Source: Methylomonas aurea (GTDB lineage Bacteria; Pseudomonadota; Gammaproteobacteria; Methylococcales; Methylomonadaceae). Taken from it: a stretch of 64,000 nucleotides of DNA. The DNA lies in assembly GCF_024505045.1 (NCBI RefSeq), contig NZ_JANIBM010000015.1:1-64000 (forward strand), in the 5' to 3' direction. A model generated the notes under the pieces. It was not told where the DNA came from. It did not search any database and worked only from the letters and a program-made list of their open reading frames with translations. The position numbers and the translations under genes are program-made. Below are positions 45,955 to 55,814 of this stretch, piece after piece. The stretch's first letter is position 1. Each line of letters opens with the position of its first letter.

Positions 45955-46340
45955 ATGCGCTTTGTCGGTGTGGTCTGGATGGCGGCTTTACCCGTTGAGC
46001 CGGCTGCTAGCGTGCGGTCCGGATCGATCTGCGGATTGTCCAGGCGCGATTTTACACGTTTAATAGCGATACCCGGCCGGGTTCGGTACGGTTCATATAG
46101 CGCGGCTCCGGTCGCCGTTTGGTAACGATCGCAAGTTTGCGTTGGACGAGCCTGAGAGCGGTAAGCCTACGCGTAACGCGAATGTCGAAAAATTTTACAA
46201 TTTTTAGCGGCATCGGTGGCCAAGTCGGAATAACTTTTTGAATAAAAAGTAGTATCCGGTTTGGTGTGTTTTCTGCTTCAAAAAGCGGTTGGCCTTTAAA
46301 ATCAAGGGTCGTGCGATTTGAAAACTTTAGGAGTTCGATT
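45955..46340. other. Intergenic region, aldolase to VPLPxA-CTERM gene
   Basis: This 386-base gap lies between two divergent genes. Its right part is AT-rich and holds a perfect 7-base inverted repeat ACTTTTT/AAAAAGT (46233-46250) and a sigma-54-like box pair (46262-46277). No coding potential was recognised in the left part, and I could not pick out a clear promoter for the aldolase. Confidence 0.4.
46262..46277 (+). promoter_or_regulatory. Possible sigma-54 promoter of the VPLPxA-CTERM gene
   Basis: TTGGTGTG and TCTGCTT place GG (46263-46264) and GC (46275-46276) exactly 10 bases apart, as in minus-24/minus-12 promoters (TGGCACG-N4-TTGC). The implied start is about 50 bases before the ATG at 46341. 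Some PEP-CTERM genes are under the sigma-54 activator PrsR, so the match is plausible but not proven. Confidence 0.35.
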
Positions 46341-47102
46341 ATGAAAGATCATTTTGGCTGTTTACGTCGAGTGTGTTTGGCCGGGTTGTTGGCGTTTTCG
46401 TCCGCCCAGGCGACTGCGTCTTACCAAGTACTGAACGTGGCCGGGACGGCCGGCCCTTGGGTTTGGGAAGTCGACGGTTTGAACGACGCTTACCGTTACG
46501 GTGTCGGCGCGGACGGCAGCGACGCGATTCCCGATTACACCGCTCCGGCGCGGCTGAAATTGTCCGATATCGGCGTCGGCGCGGGCGATGCGCTGCACAT
46601 TTTCTTTCTCGACGGTTTGACCAGTGCATTCGGCGGTACGCCCGACGTCAATAATAGCGGTTACGTCGGCAGCGTTTTTAAAGACGACGAGTTGGGATCG
46701 AGCGGACAGGTATTTCCCAGTTACTACTACGAGAGCGAATGGGGCAAAACCCAGAATCCAAACGATCCGGCGCCTTACGGCTTGTTTTTGCAGGCCTTGC
46801 TCGGCGCATTGACCGATGACAACGGCGGCATTATAGAGTTGTTGACGTTGGGCACCGTGGTCTATACCGGCGAAGGACAGGGCTTTTTGGTCGGCTCCAG
46901 TTTTGGCGTTCCGGACGGGGCAACCTACATACAATTCGGTTTCAACGACGATATCTTCGGCGACAATACCGGCGCGCTGAACGTCTGCGTTAGCAGCGAA
47001 GACAACCAATGCGCGTCTCCGGTGCCGTTACCGGGTGCGGTCTGGTTTTTCGCTAGCGGAATCGCCGGCTTCCTGGCCTATCAACGTAAACGCCGGGCCT
47101 AG
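46341..47102 (+). CDS. Exported protein with VPLPxA-type PEP-CTERM sorting tail
   Basis: The 253-residue product starts at the ATG at 46341, behind TTAGGAG; an upstream in-frame extension has no ribosome site. It has a signal peptide (CLRRVCLAGLLAFSSAQATA), an Asp/Gly-rich middle of unknown fold and a C-terminal VPLPGAVWFFASGIAGFLAY followed by QRKRRA. That tail is the VPLPxA variant of PEP-CTERM, recognised by exosortase in exopolysaccharide-producing Gram-negatives. The protein is probably processed at the inner membrane and released to the surface or matrix. Function unknown. It separates the two halves of the legionaminate gene set. Confidence 0.8.
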   Translation: MKDHFGCLRRVCLAGLLAFSSAQATASYQVLNVAGTAGPWVWEVDGLNDAYRYGVGADGSDAIPDYTAPARLKLSDIGVGAGDALHIFFLDGLTSAFGGTPDVNNSGYVGSVFKDDELGSSGQVFPSYYYESEWGKTQNPNDPAPYGLFLQALLGALTDDNGGIIELLTLGTVVYTGEGQGFLVGSSFGVPDGATYIQFGFNDDIFGDNTGALNVCVSSEDNQCASPVPLPGAVWFFASGIAGFLAYQRKRRA

Positions 47103-47339
47103 ACCCGACCCTGTTTCGGAGTTGGGATCGGTTATCAGAACCGAGCCCGCTCCGTCCCCCAATCGGCTCGACCATCCCGTTTCGCTTGGTGCCGCCGCGC
47201 CCGCATCCTATTCAATCAGTCGTTTCAAGCCCTTCTTCGCCGCCATTTCCGCGTTCGATAAAGCAGGCCGTTGCCGATTGGGCTACCCTTTACGCTTTAG
47301 CTAGTCAGGGCCGGAAGCGGCCGGGGAGTCAAGAAAGGC

Positions 47340-48428
47340 ATGAGCCGGGTTTTTATCATCGCCGAGGCGGGCGTCAACCATAACGGAAGTCTGGAAACCG
47401 CGATGCGCCTGGTGGACGCGGCGGCGGCGGCGGGCGCCGATGCGGTCAAGTTCCAGACTTTCAAAGCCGAAAAACTGGTCACGCGAGCTGCGGCCAAAGC
47501 CGATTACCAAAAGCAAACCACCGGAGCCGGGGAAAGCCAGCTCGACATGCTGCGTAAGCTGGAGTTGAAGTACGAGTTTCACGCCCAATTGCGCGACTAT
47601 TGCCGCGACCACCATATCGAGTTTTTGTCTACTGCCTTCGATTTCGACAGTTTGCGGTTTTTGGCCGACGAAGTCGGAGTCGGTAAGCTGAAAATTCCGT
47701 CCGGCGAAATCACCAACGGCCCGTTCTTACTGGCGCATGCCGCGACCGGCAAGGACATCATTCTTTCCACGGGCATGGCGACGTTGGGCGAGGTGGAAAC
47801 CGCATTGGGCGTGTTGGCGTTCGGTTACCTGGGCTGGGACCGGCCGGGTTTGGCCCGGTTTCGCCAAGCTTACGCTTCGGCGCCAGGGCAGGCCATGTTG
47901 CGGCAAAAAGTGACCCTGCTGCATTGCACCAGCGAATATCCGACGCCGCCGGAGCACGTAAATCTGCGGGCCATGGATACCTTGACCCAGGCCTTCGGCT
48001 TGCCGGCCGGGTATTCCGACCACACCGAGGGTCAGGCAGTATCGATTGCCGCGGCGGCGCGCGGCGCGGTGTTGATAGAGAAACATTTTACGTTGGATCG
48101 GAGTGCTAAAGGTCCCGATCATCAAGTGTCGCTGGAACCGGATGAGTTAAAGCAAATGGTCGCGGCCGTCCGGAGCATCGAACAGGCACTCGGTTCTCCG
48201 CTAAAAATACCGCAGCCGGTCGAGTTGCAAACTCGCGACGTGGCCCGCAAAAGCCTGGTTGCGGCCGAGCCTATCGTGGCGGGCGAGTTGTTTAGCGTCG
48301 AAAATTTGGCGTGTAAACGTCCCGGCACCGGGTTGAGTCCGATGGAATATTGGCGTTTTTTGGGTACGGCCAGCTTGCAAAACTACGCAATCGACGATTT
48401 GCTTGACGATCGGCGGGGGCTGCCATGA
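47340..48428 (+). CDS. legI: N-acetylneuraminate/legionaminate synthase (NeuB family)
   Basis: The enzyme condenses phosphoenolpyruvate with the six-carbon amino sugar to form the nonulosonic acid. The 362-residue product has FIIAEAGVNHNGSLETAMRL, ADAVKFQTFKAEKLVTR, GVGKLKIPSGEITNGPFLLA and GYSDHTEGQAVSIAAAARGA in the barrel domain. A C-terminal SAF (antifreeze-like) domain follows (ARKSLVAAEPIVAGELFSVE, KRPGTGLSPMEYWRFLG). AAAGG lies just before the ATG. It overlaps the acetyltransferase gene by four bases. The legionaminate assignment rests on the neighbouring leg genes. Confidence 0.88.
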   Translation: MSRVFIIAEAGVNHNGSLETAMRLVDAAAAAGADAVKFQTFKAEKLVTRAAAKADYQKQTTGAGESQLDMLRKLELKYEFHAQLRDYCRDHHIEFLSTAFDFDSLRFLADEVGVGKLKIPSGEITNGPFLLAHAATGKDIILSTGMATLGEVETALGVLAFGYLGWDRPGLARFRQAYASAPGQAMLRQKVTLLHCTSEYPTPPEHVNLRAMDTLTQAFGLPAGYSDHTEGQAVSIAAAARGAVLIEKHFTLDRSAKGPDHQVSLEPDELKQMVAAVRSIEQALGSPLKIPQPVELQTRDVARKSLVAAEPIVAGELFSVENLACKRPGTGLSPMEYWRFLGTASLQNYAIDDLLDDRRGLP

Positions 48429-49063
48429 GCAAGCCGGTTGTGTTACTCGGCAGCGGCGGCCATGCCAAAGTGTTGTTGGGCATGATGCAACGGTGCGGAT
48501 TCGAAATAGCCGGCGTGACCGATCCGGCGCGAGAGCCGGGCAGCGAGTGGCTGGGCTGCCAGGTTTTGGGCGGAGACGATGCGGTACGCCGCTTCGAGCC
48601 GGATCAGGTGTTATTGGTCAATGGCATAGGTTCTTTACCGCGCGACGGCGGCACGCGGCGAAAACTGTTCGACGAGTTCACTGCCGCCGGCTATCGCTTC
48701 CAGAGCCTGTTGGACCCGGCGGCGTTTGTGGCCGACCAGGTTCGTTTGGCCACCGGGGTCCAGGTTATGGCCGGTGCGGTGATTCAAGTTGGCGTATTAA
48801 TTGCTGAGAACTGTATCGTCAACAGCGGGGCGGTCGTCGACCACGAGTGCCGGATCGGCCGGCACGTGCATATCGCACCGGGCGCCGTATTGAGCGGCGG
48901 AGTCGAAATCGGCGACGGTGCCCATATCGGCACCGGGGCGGTCGTGATCCAGGGTATCCATATCGGCAGCGGCAGTATCGTCGGTGCCGGCAGCGTCGTG
49001 ACGAAGAACATCGGCGCGCGGCAGATCGTGTATCCGGCCCGTTCTCAGATTCAGGATTTATAG
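48425..49063 (+). CDS. legH: Sugar N-acetyltransferase (NeuD/PglD/LegH type)
   Basis: LegH-type enzymes acetylate the 4-amino group of the nucleotide sugar, between the LegC and LegG steps. The 212-residue product has an N-terminal Rossmann-like UDP-sugar domain (KPVVLLGSGGHAKVLLGMMQ) and a C-terminal left-handed beta-helix with hexapeptide repeats (NSGAVVDHECRIGRHVHIAP, GAVLSGGVEIGDGAHIGTGA). The catalytic-type His lies in VDHEC. ATGA overlap with legI. Confidence 0.85.
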   Translation: MSKPVVLLGSGGHAKVLLGMMQRCGFEIAGVTDPAREPGSEWLGCQVLGGDDAVRRFEPDQVLLVNGIGSLPRDGGTRRKLFDEFTAAGYRFQSLLDPAAFVADQVRLATGVQVMAGAVIQVGVLIAENCIVNSGAVVDHECRIGRHVHIAPGAVLSGGVEIGDGAHIGTGAVVIQGIHIGSGSIVGAGSVVTKNIGARQIVYPARSQIQDL

Positions 49064-49065
49064 AC

Positions 49066-50118
49066 ATGAAGCAACATTGGCAACAGGTATTGATCAGACC
49101 GGAAGCGAGCCTGCGGACAACGATTGAAGTGATCGACCGCGGCGCGCTGCAAATTGCGTTGGTGGTGGACGACCAGGAAAAATTGGTCGGTGTCGTCACC
49201 GACGGCGATATCCGCCGGGCGTTGATTCGCGGTTTGTCGTTGGAACATCCGGTGGCCGAGGTCATGAACAAGCGGCCGAAGGTGGCGAGTCTGCTGGATA
49301 GCAAAACCCAATTGATCGCGATGATGGAAGGGCACCATCTCTACCAATTGCCGGTGGTCGACGAACGCGGCCGGGTGGTGCGGCTGGAGTCGCTGCAAGC
49401 CTTGTACAAGCAACCGTCGTTTCCGAACCCGGTATTTTTGATGGCAGGCGGTTTCGGCAAACGTTTGCGGCCTTATACCGACGATTGCCCCAAGCCTTTG
49501 TTGGAAATCGGCGGCAAGCCGATTCTGCAAACCATTATCGAGAATTTCGTGAAATCCGGCTTTCGCCAGTTTTTCATCGCGGTGCACTACAAGGCCGACC
49601 AAATCAAAAACTATTTCGGCGACGGCGGCCGCTGGGGGATTTCGATCAGTTATATCGACGAAGCCGAGCCGATGGGGACCGCCGGCGCGATCGGCTTATT
49701 GCCGGACGAGTTGCCGGATGTGCCGCTGATCGTGATGAACGGCGATATCTTGACCCAAATCGATTTTTCCCGGCTGTTGGCTTACCACAACGAACAGCAG
49801 GCAATCGCCACGATGTGCGTCAGGCAGTACGAGTATCAAATACCTTACGGCGTGGTATCGGCGGAGCAGCAACGCATCATCGGCATCGAAGAAAAACCGC
49901 TACAGAGTTGTCTGGCAAACGCGGGAATTTATGTGTTAGATCACAGTTTGATAAAGAGCATTGCCGAGCAGAAAAAGCTCGACATGCCGACCCTATTCAA
50001 TCAGCAAATCGCTCTAGGCGAGACGGTGTCTATGTTTGCGGTTAATGACTACTGGCTGGACATCGGCCGCGAAGCCGATTTTTTGCGCGCCCAAGGCGAA
50101 TTTGCCCAATATTTTTGA
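49066..50118 (+). CDS. CBS-domain nucleotidyltransferase (PtmE-like, glucosamine-1-phosphate guanylyltransferase type)
   Basis: In Campylobacter, PtmE makes the GDP-amino sugar that enters the legionaminate pathway. The 350-residue product starts at the ATG at 49066, 2 bases after the preceding stop; an open frame upstream is not real. Residues about 1-118 hold a CBS pair (LVVDDQEKLVGVVTDGDIRR, LPVVDERGRVVRLESLQALY). Residues about 122-345 are a nucleotidyltransferase (FLMAGGFGKRLRPYTDDCPK, AEPMGTAGAIGLLPDEL, IVMNGDILTQIDF, NAGIYVLDHSLI). It completes the nonulosonate gene set and lies directly before the flagellin promoter. Confidence 0.82.
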   Translation: MKQHWQQVLIRPEASLRTTIEVIDRGALQIALVVDDQEKLVGVVTDGDIRRALIRGLSLEHPVAEVMNKRPKVASLLDSKTQLIAMMEGHHLYQLPVVDERGRVVRLESLQALYKQPSFPNPVFLMAGGFGKRLRPYTDDCPKPLLEIGGKPILQTIIENFVKSGFRQFFIAVHYKADQIKNYFGDGGRWGISISYIDEAEPMGTAGAIGLLPDELPDVPLIVMNGDILTQIDFSRLLAYHNEQQAIATMCVRQYEYQIPYGVVSAEQQRIIGIEEKPLQSCLANAGIYVLDHSLIKSIAEQKKLDMPTLFNQQIALGETVSMFAVNDYWLDIGREADFLRAQGEFAQYF

Positions 50119-50129
50119 AAGTGCGAGGT

Positions 50130-50156
50130 TAAAGTAATTCAAAACGACGCCGATAC
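50130..50156 (+). promoter_or_regulatory. Sigma-28 (FliA) promoter of the flagellin gene
   Basis: TAAAGTAA (50130-50137) and GCCGATAC (50149-50156) are separated by exactly 11 bases, one or two mismatches from the class 3 flagellar consensus TAAAGTTT-N11-GCCGATAA. The predicted start lies about 90 bases before the flagellin ATG. This marks the filament genes as late, FliA-dependent genes. Confidence 0.88.
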
Positions 50157-50253
50157 ATCCTTCGAGTTCGAAATGAAACATTTTTCTTCAGTCACTTAAA
50201 CCAACATCAGTCGTTTCCGCTTATGCAGCAGGGCGTACTAGGAGGATAACATC

Positions 50254-51105
50254 ATGTCAATGGTCATCAATACCAACGTAGCTTCATTAACCAGCCAACG
50301 GTTATTGAGCAATACAACCAACTCGCTGAAAACCTCCATGGAGAGATTGTCTTCCGGTTTGCGGGTTAACTCAGCTAAAGACGACGCAGCCGGTTTGGCC
50401 ATCAGCGACGGCATGACCTCGCAAATCAGAGGTATGACAGTGGCGATCCGCAATGCCAACGACGGTATTTCCATGGCGCAAACTGCGGAAAGCGCAATGG
50501 GCTCCATTACCGAAACCATGCAACGGATGCGGGACTTGGCAGTACAAGCTTCCAACTTCGGTGCGGTAAGCTCCAGCGATCGGGAAAAACTGCAAACAGA
50601 ATTCAAACAGTTGGGTGACGAGATCGGCCGTATCATTAAAAATACCGAATTCAACGGCAAAAAAGTGCTGAACGGTTCGTTGACCAATGTCAACTTCCAA
50701 GTGGGTGCCGGAACTTCGACCAATAACCAAATTTCGATTAACGTCAGTGATTTGGCTACCGCTTCGGGTATAACATCGCTGTTCAGTACCAATGCCGTCT
50801 CGATCGGTTCCGGCGCTACATCGACCAATACCAGGGATGCGATCGACGCCATTGATAATGCGATCAAGAAGATCGATAATTTCCGCTCGACTTTGGGTGC
50901 GATCCAAAACCGCTTCACCACGACGATCGGTAATTTGCAGTCTTCTATCGAAAACCAAAGCGCTGCCCGGTCCCGAATCATGGATGCCGATTTCGCAACC
51001 GAAACGTCTAATCTGAGCCGTACGCAAATTCTGCAACAAGCCGGTACCGCGATGTTGGCGCAAGCCAACCAGTCTTCGCAAACGGTGCTTAGCTTGCTTA
51101 GATAA
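50254..51105 (+). CDS. fliC: Flagellin
   Basis: This is the filament subunit. The 283-residue product has conserved D0/D1 ends: MVINTNVASLTSQRLLSNTT, LSSGLRVNSAKDDAAGLAIS and RNANDGISMAQTAESAM at the N-terminus; SRIMDADFATETSNLSRTQI and AGTAMLAQANQSSQTVLSLL at the C-terminus. The central region (about residues 150-200) is short and rich in Thr, Ser and Asn, a common place for O-linked nonulosonic acids. AGGAGG lies 8 bases before the ATG. Sigma-28 promoter upstream, hairpin downstream. Confidence 0.97.
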   Translation: MSMVINTNVASLTSQRLLSNTTNSLKTSMERLSSGLRVNSAKDDAAGLAISDGMTSQIRGMTVAIRNANDGISMAQTAESAMGSITETMQRMRDLAVQASNFGAVSSSDREKLQTEFKQLGDEIGRIIKNTEFNGKKVLNGSLTNVNFQVGAGTSTNNQISINVSDLATASGITSLFSTNAVSIGSGATSTNTRDAIDAIDNAIKKIDNFRSTLGAIQNRFTTTIGNLQSSIENQSAARSRIMDADFATETSNLSRTQILQQAGTAMLAQANQSSQTVLSLLR

Positions 51106-51113
51106 GGTTAGTA

Positions 51114-51139
51114 GGAAGGCTGCATAACCGCAGCCTTCC
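51114..51139 (+). terminator. Hairpin after flagellin gene
   Basis: GGAAGGCTGC and GCAGCCTTCC form a perfect 10-base stem with a 6-base loop, 8 bases after the flagellin stop. The following sequence (GTTACGTTT) is only weakly T-rich, so it may attenuate transcription or stabilise the abundant flagellin mRNA from 3' decay instead of ending all transcripts. Confidence 0.65.
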
Positions 51140-51167
51140 GTTACGTTTACTTAATAGGGTTAATGTC

Positions 51168-51611
51168 ATGAACAGTGAAATTACAAATGTGTTGAAACTG
51201 GTTCCTGTGACTACCGTAAAAACCGATAAGCAAGAGACTGGGAAAGTACCGCCTCAAACCACGAAGGCAGCAACCGATCGGGGTGACAGCAATGTCGCCG
51301 CCTTATCTCAAGACAAGCAAAGCGTCACGAATGCTTTGTCTGGTACCGAGAAAAAAGATAAAGCCGATCAGAAGCCGCCTTTGGAGGTGGTCCGGCAAGC
51401 CGCAAAAGAGGGAAACTCCATATTGCAAGCGACTCAACGTAACTTGCAGTTCAAAGTCGACGACGACACCAAGGAGGTTGTGGTCAAAATCGTCGATAGC
51501 GAGAGTGGAGAGTTGGTGCGGCAAATTCCATCCGAAGAAATGTTGGCTTTTATTAGACGGATGCAGGAACTGCAGGGCGATCAGGGTTCGGTGATTCAGG
51601 ATCGAGCCTAA
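51168..51611 (+). CDS. flaG: FlaG-family flagellar protein
   Basis: FlaG proteins affect filament length in polar flagellates. The 147-residue product has a variable Lys/Thr-rich N-terminal half and the FlaG core LQFKVDDDTKEVVVKIVDSE followed by LVRQIPSEEMLAFIRRMQEL. It lies between flagellin and fliD, the usual place. Confidence 0.9.
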   Translation: MNSEITNVLKLVPVTTVKTDKQETGKVPPQTTKAATDRGDSNVAALSQDKQSVTNALSGTEKKDKADQKPPLEVVRQAAKEGNSILQATQRNLQFKVDDDTKEVVVKIVDSESGELVRQIPSEEMLAFIRRMQELQGDQGSVIQDRA

Positions 51612-51630
51612 TGAAGCTTGGGAGAGTGTC

Positions 51631-53031
51631 ATGAGCATAGTGTCTTCGACTGGCCTTGGTAGCGGTATCGACATTCAGTCGCTGGTAACGCAACTCGCTA
51701 CGGCCGAAACCCAGCCGCAATTGAATGCGATACAGCGACATCGGGATACGGCCAGCGCGCGCCTGAGTGGCTTGGGGACATTGAAAAGCGCACTATCGGA
51801 CTTTCAAACAGCAATCAATGCTTTGAAAGACGGTAGTGCCTTTCGTGCGCATACCAGTTCGTCTTCGGACGAATCCAAGCTCAAAATCACGGCGGACGCT
51901 TATGCCGCTAGCGGGACCTATTCACTGGAAATTACGCAGTTGGCCAAAGCCCAAAAAGCCGTCGCCAACGTCGAGTTTGCTGGTATGACGAGTGCTTTGA
52001 ACTCGGGCACGCTATCGTTCTCAGCGACCTCGGGCGCTAGCTTCAATATCACGGTCGACAGTAGTAACAATACCTTGGAAAAATTGCGCGATGCTATCAA
52101 TAAAGCCGATGGCAATACCTTTGTCTCGGCCAGCATCGTTAATGTGGATAATGCGACCCATACCGGAACGGTTTCGAAACTGGTGCTGACCGCAAAAAAC
52201 ACCGGCACCGCCAGCGGATTTACCGTAAGCGGCACCGATGACGGTAATATCGGCGGCAACGTCAGCCTGTCGCAATTGGCCTCCGCCAACCTGGATATCA
52301 AAACTGTCGCGCAGGACGCCGTAATTTCGATCGACGGCCAAACTGCGACCAGAAGCAGCAACAGCATTACCGACGTATTGCCCGGCGTCACATTAAATTT
52401 GGCGGCGCAAACCGAGTTGAATACCCCGGTGACTATCAATGTCGGCGTCGATAACGATGCCATCGCGAACAGCATCAATACCTTCGTCACCGCCTACAAC
52501 AAATTGAACTCCACGGTAAAAAACCTCGGCAAGTACGGCGGTAGCACCGACGGCAGCGGTAGCGGTAATGGTGCATTGATCGGCGATTCGACTTTGCGCT
52601 ACGTAGCGACTCAAATCCGGCAGAACACGACCGGAACGGTTTCTTCCGCCAGCGGCAATTACAACTCGTTGGCGATGATTGGGGTTTCCATCGACAAAGC
52701 CGGCGTGATGTCGTTGGATAGCACGAAATTGAAAAGCGCATTGGCGGCGAATTTTCAGTCGGTCAGCGATGTGTTTTCATCCGCCGACGGTATCGCGACC
52801 CGCCTAGCTTCCAAACTGTCTGGGCTTCTGCAATCCGGCGGCTCGATCGACAGCCAGCAAACGTCGCTGAACAAAACCATCTCAAAGTTGGACGATCAAA
52901 AAGACGATGTCAACGTCAGGTTCCAACGAGTTCAGGCGGCTTTACAGAAACAATTTATCGCCATGGACAGTGCGGTCGGACAATTCAAAAGCACGGGTAG
53001 TTTTCTGACGAATTGGATTAACTCGTTGTAA
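51631..53031 (+). CDS. fliD: Flagellar filament cap protein FliD
   Basis: FliD forms the cap that guides flagellin insertion at the filament tip. The 466-residue product starts SIVSSTGLGSGIDIQSLVTQ (the FliD N-terminal motif, GLGSGIDI), contains a flagellin hook IN-like stretch, and ends with a long coiled coil (ISKLDDQKDDVNVRFQRVQA, MDSAVGQFKSTGSFLTNWIN). A GGGAGAG ribosome site precedes the ATG. fliS follows after 12 bases. Confidence 0.95.
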   Translation: MSIVSSTGLGSGIDIQSLVTQLATAETQPQLNAIQRHRDTASARLSGLGTLKSALSDFQTAINALKDGSAFRAHTSSSSDESKLKITADAYAASGTYSLEITQLAKAQKAVANVEFAGMTSALNSGTLSFSATSGASFNITVDSSNNTLEKLRDAINKADGNTFVSASIVNVDNATHTGTVSKLVLTAKNTGTASGFTVSGTDDGNIGGNVSLSQLASANLDIKTVAQDAVISIDGQTATRSSNSITDVLPGVTLNLAAQTELNTPVTINVGVDNDAIANSINTFVTAYNKLNSTVKNLGKYGGSTDGSGSGNGALIGDSTLRYVATQIRQNTTGTVSSASGNYNSLAMIGVSIDKAGVMSLDSTKLKSALAANFQSVSDVFSSADGIATRLASKLSGLLQSGGSIDSQQTSLNKTISKLDDQKDDVNVRFQRVQAALQKQFIAMDSAVGQFKSTGSFLTNWINSL

Positions 53032-53043
53032 TAGGGGAATAAC

Positions 53044-53433
53044 ATGTACGCAATGGCGAAAACTCGAAACGGTGCAAGGCAATACGCGGATGTACATACC
53101 TCTAGCGGCTTGGGAGAGGAGTCACCGCATCGATTGATACAAATGCTGATGGAAGGCTTTCTAGCCAGAATCAATTCGGCGAAAGGTGCGATTGCTCATG
53201 GCGATATGGAAGCCAAGAGCGTCTACATCTCCAAAGCCATGGGTATCATCGGCGGCTTGAACGAGGCGGTCGATATAGAACAAGGCGGAGAAATCGCCGC
53301 CAATCTCAATCAATTGTATAACTACATCAACCTGCGTTTATTGCAGGCCAGCGGCGAGAATAGCGAACAGATTTTGGACGAAGTCGCGTCATTGATGAAA
53401 GATATCAAAGAGGCTTGGGATGCCATCGGCTGA
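53044..53433 (+). CDS. fliS: Flagellar export chaperone FliS
   Basis: FliS binds the C-terminus of flagellin in the cytoplasm and prevents early polymerisation. The 129-residue product has GARQYADVHTSSGLGEESPH, RLIQMLMEGFLARINSAKGA and IEQGGEIAANLNQLYNYINL, all typical. AGGGGA lies about 7 bases upstream of the ATG. It overlaps the next gene by 14 bases. Confidence 0.94.
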   Translation: MYAMAKTRNGARQYADVHTSSGLGEESPHRLIQMLMEGFLARINSAKGAIAHGDMEAKSVYISKAMGIIGGLNEAVDIEQGGEIAANLNQLYNYINLRLLQASGENSEQILDEVASLMKDIKEAWDAIG

Positions 53434-53761
53434 GTCGGTACACCCCGAACTCAGCCTGGAGCTCGATGATTACGCGGCGGTACTGCTCGACTTCAAGCGC
53501 CGTATTGAACTATGTCTGGCCGACACCGCGTGGGACGAACTTCCCGCCATTTTGGCGTCCAGGCAGGCTTATCTGGAACGTATCGCCAGCCAGCCGATAC
53601 CCGATGAGCGCCGGGAATGGGTCAAGCAAATCGCCCTGTCGACATTAGCCGACGATGCCGAATTCCTGAGCAAGGTCGAAGCCGACAAATCGGCGATGGC
53701 AAAACAGCAGCAATCGCTGGAGCGCGGAATCCGCGCCACCCAGGCTTACAAAAACACCTGA
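53420..53761 (+). CDS. fliT: FliT-like flagellar chaperone
   Basis: The 113-residue, mostly helical protein follows fliS with a 14-base overlap. It has an N-terminal helix set (LELDDYAAVLLDFKRRIELC, WDELPAILASRQAYLERI) and a C-terminal charged helix (LSKVEADKSAMAKQQQSLER) as in FliT, which binds FliD and other export partners. Sequence similarity in this family is low, so position carries much of the weight. Confidence 0.7.
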   Translation: MPSAESVHPELSLELDDYAAVLLDFKRRIELCLADTAWDELPAILASRQAYLERIASQPIPDERREWVKQIALSTLADDAEFLSKVEADKSAMAKQQQSLERGIRATQAYKNT

Positions 53762-53897
53762 TGTCCGCGATTTTCCGCCGGCTACTGCGCGTAACGCTAT
53801 TTAAGCACTGAGCGTCAAAACTAACCTTCCGGTATAGCCGGAGCAACACAGGCACTCCCTTCTTCCCATCTGCCGGCCTCCGGCAAAGCCGCCGAAA

Positions 53898-53924
53898 TTG
53901 CCGCTTTCGCCAATCCGCTATAAT
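53898..53924 (+). promoter_or_regulatory. Candidate sigma-70 promoter of the ABC exporter gene
   Basis: A perfect TATAAT lies at 53919-53924 with TTGCCG at 53898-53903, a 15-base spacer that is shorter than ideal. The implied start is about 25 bases before the ATG at 53956. No ribosome site is seen before that ATG. Confidence 0.45.
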
Positions 53925-53955
53925 GCGGCGCTAGTTCCTCAAACCAACCGACTTC

Positions 53956-55769
<1,814 letters not shown>

Positions 55770-55773
<4 letters not shown>

Positions 55774-55814
55774 CGGCTGCGTCCGCGGGTTGATAGGGCG
55801 CCCGCAGCCGTTAA
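55770..55814 (+). terminator. Hairpin overlapping the ABC exporter stop codon
   Basis: TTAACGGCTGCG (55770-55781) and CGCAGCCGTTAA (55803-55814) are a perfect 12-base inverted repeat. The left arm includes the stop codon. The sequence after it is not T-rich at once, so terminator function is likely but not certain. Confidence 0.5.

Noticed and set aside
45955-46340. tRNA or small RNA gene in the aldolase-CTERM gap
   Set aside because: No cloverleaf or conserved RNA pattern was found; the only structure is a short AT-rich inverted repeat.
48847-49065. N-terminal extension of the PtmE-type frame inside the acetyltransferase gene
   Set aside because: It is Arg-rich shadow sequence; the ATG at 49066 begins the CBS domain directly.
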